Of a stretch of DNA of 64,000 nucleotides, positions 13,834 to 22,447 are shown one piece after another. The position numbers were made by a program, and so were the translations under genes. The notes under the pieces were generated by a model. The model was not told where the DNA came from and did no database searches. It saw only the letters and a list, made by a program, of their open reading frames with translations. Source of the DNA: CAZDDI01 sp964504195. Lineage in GTDB: Bacteria; Chloroflexota; Anaerolineae; B4-G1; SLSP01. Position 1 is the stretch's first letter. The number at the start of each line of letters is the position of its first letter. Location: NCBI GenBank assembly GCA_964504195.1, contig CAZDDI010000001.1, positions 248,001 through 312,000 on the forward strand. Direction: 5' to 3'.

Positions 13834-14840
13834 TTATAGCACATTCCGCCCCTTCAACACCTTCACCATTGCATTCACCACATGGATCCCCTTCGTCCCG
13901 CGCCCGAACGTCGCATCCAGGCCCGTCTCGGCGGCCATCTCGCGGTTCACCTGCGTCCCGCCGGCAATCAGGATGATCCTATCGCGGATGCCGCGCTCCA
14001 CGCACAAGTCCGCCAGCCGCCGCATCTGCGCGCGATGCACGTCGTTGTGGCTGATGATGGTGGAAATCAAAATCGCGTGCGCGCCGGTCTCGATAGCGGC
14101 GTCAATCAACTTGCTCACCGGCACGGAGGTGCCCAGGTAATGGTACTTCACGCCGTACTTCTCGATGCCGCCGTGCTTGATGTCGAGGATTTCGCGCAGG
14201 CCCACGCTATGCTCATCCTCACCCACCGTCCCGGACACCATCGTGAGGCCCACCTGCTTCACCGCTGCGCGCAGCTCCTCTTCCGGCAAGATCACCTCTT
14301 TCTCAGGGATTTTGAGCGTGGGCACGTCCACATCAAAGCCTACCTTGCCCTTCACCTCCACAAAGCAGCCCTCGGCGGGGTGCATCACCTGGAGGTTGAC
14401 CACCAGCGGGTCGGCCAGGCCCAGCCGCTTCGCCATCTCCACGCCGTAGGCGGGCGTGATACTCACCCAAACCGCTTCCACTATCGCTTCGCGCCAGGCC
14501 CGGTCGCACGCGCCATATTCGTGGTCGGTCGCTAGTACCTCGTCGCCCGGTGCCAATGGCAGGGAGCGCGCCACAAGGTTCACGCCGGTGGTGGCGTTGG
14601 GGATGTAGACCAGTTCGTCCGGGGCCGCCCCCACATAGGCCCCCAACGCGGTTCGGGCTGCCTGCAGCAGCACCCCAAAGCAGCGGCTCAGAAATTCTAC
14701 CGGATGGCGTTCCAGTTCCAGTTGCTACACCGGGTACGTCGCAAAGACCGGTTGGGGGCACGCGCCACAGGTGCCGGGATTCAGAAAGAGCACGTCCGGG
14801 CGCAGCAGCAGCCGGTCGCGCGGCAGCTGCCCAGCTGTGT
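13834..14840 (-). pseudogene. chimeric pseudogene: class V aminotransferase head, OraE/KamE cobalamin-binding tail
   Basis: The 5' part (14840 to about 14490) encodes the start of an isopenicillin-N-epimerase/class V PLP aminotransferase (VLFLNPGTCGACP, GVLLQAARTALGAYVG, YIPNATTGVNLVAR) with an in-frame TAG at 14727-14725. From about 14480 the frame switches to the C-terminal region of a D-ornithine 4,5- or lysine 5,6-aminomutase beta subunit (VGEDEHSVGLREILDIKHGG, ILISTIISHNDVHR, ILIAGGTQVNREMA). The two unrelated enzymes are joined in one frame, so the locus is the product of a deletion fusion. The PLP lysine region and the B12 His box are missing from the respective halves. An open frame of 279 codons (13834-14673) remains, but a functional product is unlikely. 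Confidence 0.75.
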
Positions 14841-14880
14841 TCCGCGCTGAACGGGACAAGTCGCCCCCGGTTGCGCCAGA

Positions 14881-15264
14881 TCAAACAGGTTCTTCATCCG
14901 CTGCACCCAGTAGATTGTCGACCGGACAATAGCGGTCGTAATCTGCTCGCATTTGGGCTTCCCGCGCGGCTAACTCCCGCTCGCCCAACGCCTGTAACCG
15001 CGGGTTGCAGGCTAGCACCACATAGAGCAACCGTTCCATGGACAACTGCGAGATTTTGGTGACCTGATCCCAGGCTGGCCCGGTCTGCTGCTTGTAATAG
15101 AACTCCCCTGGTTGAATCGGCTCGCCAAACAGGTCTTGGTGCTCTTTGCGCGCTTGGGTTACCTGCCACTGATTGTAACGGGTAAAGAGGGCATTGAAAG
15201 CGGCCAAGGCCCGGTTGAAGTCCGCCTCGTCTCGAAAATAGAAATCATCAATGTCACGCGGCAT
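14881..15264 (-). CDS. conserved-looking hypothetical protein
   Basis: 127 residues, acidic and helical (DDFYFRDEADFNRALAAFNA at the N-terminus), without signal peptide or membrane segment. Not recognised as a known family. AAGGAG lies seven bases before the ATG. It follows the small Sm-like gene by 23 bp on the same strand, and the two probably form one transcript. It ends next to the aminotransferase-aminomutase pseudogene. Confidence 0.6.
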   Translation of the reverse strand: MPRDIDDFYFRDEADFNRALAAFNALFTRYNQWQVTQARKEHQDLFGEPIQPGEFYYKQQTGPAWDQVTKISQLSMERLLYVVLACNPRLQALGERELAAREAQMRADYDRYCPVDNLLGAADEEPV

Positions 15265-15287
15265 CTATAAGCTCCTTGGTTAGTGTG

Positions 15288-15521
15288 TTACGTTACGCGA
15301 TTTTCCCCCGCTGGCGCGCGGTGGATGGTGATACCCTTGTTGCAGCGCAGTTCTAGCCTGCTCTCTTGGCGCAGCAAGAGATCGTACTGCTCCACGCCGA
15401 GGAGCGCGCCTTTGAAGATCTGCCCGCTGACGCCCATGATGTTCACGACCTGATTAAGATATTCGGTGTAGAACTCAGCGCTGCGCTTGCCCATGACTTG
15501 TTCGAGTTTGGGTTTGGTCAT
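15288..15521 (-). CDS. small Sm/LSm-like protein
   Basis: 77 residues. The central stretch (VVNIMGVSGQIFKGALLGVE, then QYDLLLRQ and a closing strand ending CNKGITIHR) resembles the Sm fold: a Sm1-like G-x-x-x-x-G-x-L-x-G-x-D/E-x-Y/F-x-x-L pattern and a Sm2-like closing strand with K-G-I-x-I. This is the pattern of Hfq-type RNA-binding proteins, but the diagnostic Hfq YKHA box is replaced by CNKGI. The call is a motif-level inference. A GAAGG site precedes the ATG. Coupled to the 127-residue gene downstream. Confidence 0.5.
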   Translation of the reverse strand: MTKPKLEQVMGKRSAEFYTEYLNQVVNIMGVSGQIFKGALLGVEQYDLLLRQESRLELRCNKGITIHRAPAGENRVT

Positions 15522-15639
15522 TGGCTACCTTCAGCCATTAGTATGTGGGAAATCGGGGCTTAACACCGCAACCCATCAGAAAACCGTAGTCCTGGCAATG
15601 CTGATGGCCTCCAAGCCAAAAGAGCCCTACCCCCGCTCT

Positions 15640-18600
15640 TTAATTGCCCGGGTCGTCAAGCATATGTTTTACAAAGCCCATCGTGCGTCCTTCTGAAAAA
15701 ACATACGCTCCCGATATGCGCAGCGACGGATGGCGAGGTCTAGTACCAAAACCGGGCAAAAGCACACGTTTCTCACCGAGCACGCCCCAGCAAATATTGA
15801 GATTCTCACGGTCCAGATAGTCTCGAAGCGGCTCTTCACGGAGGAGTAATGCCGTGGGGCCATCGGCGTGAACTGCTGGGTCTTGTGCAACAACGTGGCC
15901 TGTAGCATCTACAAAATCCGCGCCAAGACCGCTCCACTGGATCCCAAGCCCGGTGACAAGATCGCTACTCGGTAGCCGAAGCGTGAAACTCTCATCCACC
16001 GAGCAGTCGAAGCCATTTGCTTCACTGAGATACTTAAATGCAATAGTCCGGATCTTCACGGGACAATCGTGACCCGGCTGCACCCAACCATTATCACCAT
16101 AGTACGGCCTCTGGAAGTAGTGGGACGCTGGTGCCCACACATACTCACCAAGAAACATACGGTATACCTCGGGTGCTTCGGGCATCCAACGCCCCCAAAA
16201 GTCAACCCCCTCGGCCCACTTCAAGAATGGCTGAGCGTCATCCGCCCGTATCAAGTACCCAGTGAAGCTATACCAAAGATCGCAACGCTCAACCTCGATA
16301 GTTTCCTGGTCCGCAGGTGGGCGCTGTCTCCATCTAAAGTAACCCTGTCCATTCAGCCAGCGCGAGCTATCCGCGGGATTTGTCGCTATTAACAGTTCTG
16401 CAACCTTCGGCAAATCGTCACATTTCGTGACCCAGTCGCGTGGGTTTTCTGAATCTTCCCATGTATTGTACATAATCGGCCCCCACCAAGCGGGAGTGTG
16501 CCCCTCCCACGAAGTTCCTCCGCGCAAGGATCTGATTGTGCATGACGGATCGATGTCTCGCAGATAATCTTGCCAAGGACCTTCATATGTCTGATCACCC
16601 TCCTCCTCGTGGAATTCTTCTCGGTATTGGAAATGGTCAGATAAAAAGGCCATGATCTCGTGGTAAGCGATCCACTGGTACTTTTTGCCAATTCGTTCGG
16701 CTTTCGATGCTTCGCGTCCGTGATAGCCGATTGAAAAACGGTCGAAATACCCGAAACGCTCGGTAGTCCACCCCAGGTCGAACACGCGCCATAGAATGTA
16801 CTGCTGGATCTGATGCAATTCAAACCCCGGCAGCTGCCGTGCCTCTTGATAGGTTTCCTTCGCGGCCAAGACATCGCTGAGACGCTGCACATGCTCCTGG
16901 GTCAAGATACCCTCCAGAGCTGCGATAGACTCCTTCCATTTCGTCTCCAATTCTGAAAATTCAGGTTGGCGCGCCATCTCTATCTCTTGACCGATGGCAT
17001 CAAGGCTTCCCGATGTCTTATCTTTCTCGTACTGCGCGAACCACTCAGAAGCGAGTAATGCCGCAACATAAGTCGTTTTCTCAGTCTCAAACTTTTCCCA
17101 TGCCTTCCGCTCGTCGGTGGAGAACCCGGCAATCAATAACTGCAACTGATCCTCTGGCTGAGGTGACGGCTTCCACGGCGGGCTGTCGAGTGTGAGCGAC
17201 AACCAACACCTCGAAGTTGACGATGAGTTTGTACCGATGACGTAGCGCGCGAAATCATCATCCATAACTGAGCTGCCGATGCGATTTCGCGCCCACTCGA
17301 CATCCCTGCTGTCATGAGAACCCTTTGACCAATCAGGCATCAGAGGTTTAATCTCCTCTTCGCTCGGGATTGTCGGCCATGTGCTCTTGTGGGGTGGTCG
17401 GATATGCTCGGGGATCACAGTGATCCTCGACCCCAGGTAAAGTGCTCGCTCAACAACGCCATATGCGTAGTCACGCAGGAGAATGTGGGGTGGTGGACTA
17501 CCCGTAGCGAAAACGCCATCATATACAGCTTGAGCAAGAACACCGACCGTGATGGGATTATGACATCGCGTAGCTACCCCGTACGCCACGGCATAAACGC
17601 GCTCGGTCACATAGAGATCGTCAACATCGGCAAAATGCTTAACGAGCCGTACAGCCGCATCCAGCCGCTCTGTCAGGAGGTTTACCAGGGCCTTAGTGGC
17701 ACGGTCACGCAAGAAACGGTTCGAGGTGGTAAGCATCCACGCCAGCGTGATGGCACAGAGTTCAACCGTTTCTTCGTCGATTGAAGTGCTTGGGCCTAAC
17801 GAAGACGTCCAATCCACCAGCCTGTCAACGGCGCCGTGCGTATCCCATGCCTGATGAAGATACACGCTCCACCAGGCATCGCGATCGGGCATCTCATCCT
17901 TTCGAAGGCGCCGGTCCAGGAACTGTGCATTGAATGGATGCTCAGGTAAAATGGCTACGGTCAATATTACGTCTAGAGTGGCGTGAAAATCATCATCGCT
18001 ACGGCACAGTTTATTCAGCACTTCGCCAGTCTCGTCCGAAAACGCCGCATAGGCGCGCCATATGAGACTCTGCCGGAATGCATCACCCAATCTCCATCGC
18101 GTCACACAGTCTGGCGCGACAGAAGGAAATTCCTGACCGATTCGTTCAGGAATCTGGATACACAAGGCCTCCAGTAAGCTAGGCGAAACATAATTTTTCT
18201 CATCACCGATGAAAGCTAGCTCGCCCCCCTGGGCAAATGCTGTAGGAGGATCATGAACATCCAAGTGTCTGTCCAATAGAATTTTGGTAACTAGATGATC
18301 GGCAAAACGTTCGTAGGCGATGAAAACGACTTCCTCGGTTGACTCTTGTCGTAGCGTGGCCTCTTCTACAAGAATGCCTTCCGTGACTAGACCACGATAG
18401 AGTGACTGCTCATAGCCACGCCCAGGCAAGAATGCGTCCACGACCGTTCTCGCCTTGGCAAGCGGAAGCCAAGATTCCCCTAAGTCTAGGATGGACTCGA
18501 CAACGGCTTCCAAGGCCTGTCGCACGATCGGGGTCCGCTTATCGAAGTCAAGGATTGATGCCAAGTGCTCGTTGACGGCACTGAGGTACAGGTTGAAAAC

Positions 18601-20253
18601 CGCCGTAATGCCTTGAAAGCCACGAGGAAGTCGGCGCTCGCCCTTTGTCCTGAGACCTAGACACAGTGTCTTGAGAAACAAAGGATTTCGGAACTCCGGA
18701 GCCAATAGGGGCGTTAAAGGGAGTTCCAGTCCATAATGGACGAAGAACGTCTTGGTGGCATCGTACTCATGCTCGTTGAACCCTTCATGCCGCACTGTGA
18801 CAGCGCGTTTACGCACTTCCTCTGGAATAATGATTTCCTGATAGGACGAACGAACGGCAAGCACCACGCCAATCCAAGGTGAGCGCTCCACATGTGCAAG
18901 AAAAGCAGTAAGGTGGTTTGGCCAGATGGTTCGTCCGGTGCCTTCATTGAGCGCGTCAATCATCAACAGCGCCCGCGAATTTGCTGCCTGCGCCGCGGCT
19001 TCTAGGGCGCCGACGAACTCTTCTGCGGATATGTGAGCCAGATCGAGATGTTGAAGCGCTTGAGACCATGGTGTATCATTGCTCAAGAATTGTTGTCCCA
19101 TTAGTAATATCGTTGGGAGTCCTGATGCAATACGCTGCCGTGCGACATCACACAGTAGATGAGTTTTACCGGTTCCAGCGGCACCGCTGAGTAGCATCAA
19201 GGTACTACCAGCAACGCAATCTGCATGGTCGAGCGACTTACCTGCCTTTCTGAGTTCGGAAAGCAAACTAAAGAGATAAGACAGGATATCTCGGAAGGGA
19301 TTGCGCTGGTAGGAATGTTGAGAGGGCTTTTTATTTGTCGGCTCGGCTTTTGCCTCGAAATCTCGTTCGCGCTCCATCAAAAGTTGCGACAGACCCTCGG
19401 TAGCTTTTTCTGAGATGCGGATTTGCTCCACAATGGCCTTGAATGGAAGGGAAGCGGTCGGTTGGCTCTTGATGGTGCCCATACTGGTGAGCACCCCTTG
19501 GATCTTCTCTGATACGGTTGTCAAGGCTGCACGGACAGTTGCGTCGGATACATCCTTGGTCGAGTTCTCTAGACTTCTAAGTTCTTTTCGAATTGCGCGA
19601 GCATGGGCCTTCTCACGTTCAAAGAAGCCTTCAGTACGTCCGAAGGCTTCAAACTCCAAAGTGATTGGTAGGTCAACGTGAATTTCTGGGGTATAACGAG
19701 GGCCAGCAGCACGCCTTGCTTCATCGAGCCTTGCATTAAACCAGGCTGTATCGAATCCCCGAACATCAAACCAAAAACGGACACGCCCAATGTGCTCTGA
19801 GCGCGCCAGGCGCTCGAGTAATTCATGGCTGCCCCAGTAGATAAACTCGACGGCCATACCTTTATCCGCGGCAAGTTCTTTCCACTTACCGACGTACTCG
19901 TCCCATTTGTCCTTTGCAGATTTCTTACCGTCAATGCGAGCATCGGGGCGATCGAGCGGCGTACAGATGAAGTACCTGACAATATGGGAATGTTTTTCGA
20001 TTGCCGTCTTTACAGACTCGTTGAGCTGCGACCACTGCGAGTCTCCCAAAGTGTCAAAATATTTCACCTGCCATGCCCACTCCGAGCCATCACTCAGGAT
20101 TGCATAGCATTCGACTCCTGCGTCGGGTGTACCCTTCCGCTCGAAATCGGCTTTCGTTGGCTTCTCGGCGCGGGCGAGTTGAGCACAAAGCTCTTCAAAA
20201 CCCTTTTCTTGGCCGCCGTTTAGCGGCCTGATACTTTTCCAATCAAGGTTCAC
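15640..20253 (-). CDS. Avs-like STAND NTPase with N-terminal Mrr-type nuclease domain
   Basis: 1537 residues. Residues 1-170 form a PD-(D/E)xK-like domain of the Mrr type: D44 in GTPDAGVE and the QVK motif at 62-64. A coiled-coil linker follows. A STAND P-loop ATPase comes next, with Walker A LLSGAAGTGKTHLL near 355 and Walker B LLMIDALNEGTG near 425, then a 900-residue helical and beta-rich sensor region. This layout (nuclease-STAND-long repeat sensor) is that of the Avs/AVAST anti-phage proteins, which bind a conserved phage protein and trigger DNA cleavage. The exact Avs type was not assigned. The start is GTG at 20253 with a weak ribosome site. It lies 112 bp after brxL and so extends the defence island. 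Confidence 0.75.
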   Translation of the reverse strand: MNLDWKSIRPLNGGQEKGFEELCAQLARAEKPTKADFERKGTPDAGVECYAILSDGSEWAWQVKYFDTLGDSQWSQLNESVKTAIEKHSHIVRYFICTPLDRPDARIDGKKSAKDKWDEYVGKWKELAADKGMAVEFIYWGSHELLERLARSEHIGRVRFWFDVRGFDTAWFNARLDEARRAAGPRYTPEIHVDLPITLEFEAFGRTEGFFEREKAHARAIRKELRSLENSTKDVSDATVRAALTTVSEKIQGVLTSMGTIKSQPTASLPFKAIVEQIRISEKATEGLSQLLMERERDFEAKAEPTNKKPSQHSYQRNPFRDILSYLFSLLSELRKAGKSLDHADCVAGSTLMLLSGAAGTGKTHLLCDVARQRIASGLPTILLMGQQFLSNDTPWSQALQHLDLAHISAEEFVGALEAAAQAANSRALLMIDALNEGTGRTIWPNHLTAFLAHVERSPWIGVVLAVRSSYQEIIIPEEVRKRAVTVRHEGFNEHEYDATKTFFVHYGLELPLTPLLAPEFRNPLFLKTLCLGLRTKGERRLPRGFQGITAVFNLYLSAVNEHLASILDFDKRTPIVRQALEAVVESILDLGESWLPLAKARTVVDAFLPGRGYEQSLYRGLVTEGILVEEATLRQESTEEVVFIAYERFADHLVTKILLDRHLDVHDPPTAFAQGGELAFIGDEKNYVSPSLLEALCIQIPERIGQEFPSVAPDCVTRWRLGDAFRQSLIWRAYAAFSDETGEVLNKLCRSDDDFHATLDVILTVAILPEHPFNAQFLDRRLRKDEMPDRDAWWSVYLHQAWDTHGAVDRLVDWTSSLGPSTSIDEETVELCAITLAWMLTTSNRFLRDRATKALVNLLTERLDAAVRLVKHFADVDDLYVTERVYAVAYGVATRCHNPITVGVLAQAVYDGVFATGSPPPHILLRDYAYGVVERALYLGSRITVIPEHIRPPHKSTWPTIPSEEEIKPLMPDWSKGSHDSRDVEWARNRIGSSVMDDDFARYVIGTNSSSTSRCWLSLTLDSPPWKPSPQPEDQLQLLIAGFSTDERKAWEKFETEKTTYVAALLASEWFAQYEKDKTSGSLDAIGQEIEMARQPEFSELETKWKESIAALEGILTQEHVQRLSDVLAAKETYQEARQLPGFELHQIQQYILWRVFDLGWTTERFGYFDRFSIGYHGREASKAERIGKKYQWIAYHEIMAFLSDHFQYREEFHEEEGDQTYEGPWQDYLRDIDPSCTIRSLRGGTSWEGHTPAWWGPIMYNTWEDSENPRDWVTKCDDLPKVAELLIATNPADSSRWLNGQGYFRWRQRPPADQETIEVERCDLWYSFTGYLIRADDAQPFLKWAEGVDFWGRWMPEAPEVYRMFLGEYVWAPASHYFQRPYYGDNGWVQPGHDCPVKIRTIAFKYLSEANGFDCSVDESFTLRLPSSDLVTGLGIQWSGLGADFVDATGHVVAQDPAVHADGPTALLLREEPLRDYLDRENLNICWGVLGEKRVLLPGFGTRPRHPSLRISGAYVFSEGRTMGFVKHMLDDPGN

Positions 20254-20365
20254 TTGGCCTATATCTCAACTATCTAATGTTTATGACGTAACTAATCGCA
20301 ATTAAATAATGATACTCTACTCATCGCTATAGATGCGCAATTGCCGGTGTGGGCGTTCATACCCC

Positions 20366-22447
20366 TCACTCCGCCATGGCCTTGAACGCGGCCTGCGCCG
20401 GATCGGAGTAGAAATCCACGCGCAGTTTGTCCAGCAGTTCCGGCGGGACGCTGGCGAAATCTGCCGCGTTGATGGTGGGGATCAAAACCTGCCGCGCGCC
20501 GGCATCCATAGCGATACGCAACCGATCTCCCAACTGCTCTACGCGCGCGAGAACACCGTGGATGGACATCTGCCCCATGACGACCAGCCCGCCCGCAATA
20601 GACTTGTTGAGCAGGGCTGAGAAACAAGCGATGTAGCAAGCCACGCCCAAATCCTCGGTGTCTTTGCCCTGCATGGGACTCATCACCTGCACATTGAAGT
20701 CATAACTGCCCACATCTTGGTTCAGGCCCAGCCGTTTGGCATGGATGCGGAGATAGTCGAAGGCCATTTTGGCCGACTCGCGGATGGCTTTGGAAGTAAC
20801 GCCCACCAGTTGGAATTTACCTGACCCCGGTATGACCACCGCCTGGATGCGAAACAGCGTCATCCGCCCGTCAGTAGGATCGTAGCCCACACTGAATACA
20901 TCGCCGGGGGGCAGCGGGTCTTCCGGGATCATGCGCGTCGCGCCCAGCTCCGGGCATTCGGCGAAGTATTCATCGCCCGTTTCCTTATCCAGATACGAGA
21001 GGTTGACCCGCGAGAACTCGATGGGGTTGATGCGCTTCAGCTGCTCTTTGACCCGCCGCCGCATCTCCAGCGCGAAAGCCAGGTATTCTTCCACTTCGGC
21101 GCGGGTGTAACGCCCATCGGGATGGATGAGTTTGAGCAAGCCCGACACAGTGCGCACGGCGGCGCGGCGGTCGCGCTGCCCCACATGGCTGCCGAAGGCG
21201 AAGTAGGCGTCGTAGGCGTCCGTGTAATTCAGCGGACGCAATTCGTTGTGGAAGATCTCCGCCAGGTAGTCAGCGATGAAGCCCAGATGTGCCGTAAAAT
21301 GCTCCGGTTTGAGTTTGAGCATCTCCCAACCCGGTAGATAGGCGTGCCAGCGGTCGTGGAACGCGGTATCGTTACTCACCGAATCGGGTAAGGCGCTGAA
21401 CAGATGCGAGGTGCGCGCGATGGATTGCACATCGCCATCAATGTTGCCGTTGAAGACGATGCCCGCCTCGGCGGAGATGGTGCCCTTGTCGTCGCCGCGC
21501 GAGAACGACCCCTGCTCCATGTAGCCTTTGTACATCTGCTTGTCGGCCTCGCGCTTGAAGTGCGAGCCGGCCACCTCATCGAAGGCCACCACATCGTAGC
21601 GAATGACCAGGCCCGGCTTGTCGCGGCGATTCTTCCAGCCGAAGAGATCGGCCACCGAACCCTGCCCGCCGGAAAGGAGAATCACATAAGGCGAGACTTC
21701 GCGGAAGACAAACGACTTGCCCGTCTCGCGCGGCCCCAACTCGATCAGATTGTAGGTCTTCTCGACCATCGGCACCAGGCGCAGGAGCGCGAGCAATTTG
21801 CGCCGCCAGGTGAAATCGGGATGGGTCGGCTCATAGCCCACCGAGCGCAGCAGGACATCCACCCATTCCTCGCGGGTGAACTGCGGGCGCGCCGCCTGCC
21901 ACTCGCTCAGGCGGGCGCTGGCAATCTGGATGGGTTGCAAGCGTTCAATGACAAAAGGTCGCGCGACGCTGCCCTGCATCAGGGTATCATCGTAATTCAA
22001 CTGGATATTGGCCCAGATGCCGCCGGTGAGCAGGCGTTCGTATTCTTCGACCAGGGCTTCTTCGATGTGAACTTTGTCCAGCCCGGCGGTCGCCAGCCTG
22101 GCCCAATACTTCCCCCCTTGCACGGTCTCATCGAAGGTCACGGTTACCAGATCAATGAGCTTCATGGAGCCCGCGCGTTGCAGGCGCGATTTGATGAGCT
22201 CGCCCTGGTCGGCCCGCACCACGCGCTCGGCGATGGCCTCTTTGACCAGCTCCAGCCCGCGCGCGATCTCCGCTTCATCGGTGGTGGAGCAATACTTGCC
22301 CAGCAGATATTCCAGCACATAGACCGGGATGCTGAAGCCCACTTTGAGCCGCTGCACCAGGTCTTTGCGCACCACGCGACCCGGAAAGGCCGCCATGAGT
22401 TTCTCATCCAACGCATCTACAGTCGCCGCAAAGGGTTCACCATTCAT
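20366..22447 (-). CDS. brxL: BREX protein BrxL, Lon-like AAA+ protein
   Basis: 693 residues with the BrxL layout. Walker A is LGPRETGKSFVF near 233 and Walker B VVAFDEVAG near 282, followed by GYMEQGSFSRGDDKGTISAEA-type sequence, a helical lid and a C-terminal Lon-protease-like fold (about 570-693). The canonical Lon motif GPSA is not present: the equivalent stretch reads EDLGVACYIA, so the catalytic serine appears to be missing and the domain is probably structural. BrxL forms DNA-binding ring complexes and is required for restriction in type 1 BREX. The ATG overlaps the pglZ stop by 11 bases. It is the last gene of the core BREX set. Confidence 0.93.
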   Translation of the reverse strand: MNGEPFAATVDALDEKLMAAFPGRVVRKDLVQRLKVGFSIPVYVLEYLLGKYCSTTDEAEIARGLELVKEAIAERVVRADQGELIKSRLQRAGSMKLIDLVTVTFDETVQGGKYWARLATAGLDKVHIEEALVEEYERLLTGGIWANIQLNYDDTLMQGSVARPFVIERLQPIQIASARLSEWQAARPQFTREEWVDVLLRSVGYEPTHPDFTWRRKLLALLRLVPMVEKTYNLIELGPRETGKSFVFREVSPYVILLSGGQGSVADLFGWKNRRDKPGLVIRYDVVAFDEVAGSHFKREADKQMYKGYMEQGSFSRGDDKGTISAEAGIVFNGNIDGDVQSIARTSHLFSALPDSVSNDTAFHDRWHAYLPGWEMLKLKPEHFTAHLGFIADYLAEIFHNELRPLNYTDAYDAYFAFGSHVGQRDRRAAVRTVSGLLKLIHPDGRYTRAEVEEYLAFALEMRRRVKEQLKRINPIEFSRVNLSYLDKETGDEYFAECPELGATRMIPEDPLPPGDVFSVGYDPTDGRMTLFRIQAVVIPGSGKFQLVGVTSKAIRESAKMAFDYLRIHAKRLGLNQDVGSYDFNVQVMSPMQGKDTEDLGVACYIACFSALLNKSIAGGLVVMGQMSIHGVLARVEQLGDRLRIAMDAGARQVLIPTINAADFASVPPELLDKLRVDFYSDPAQAAFKAMAE

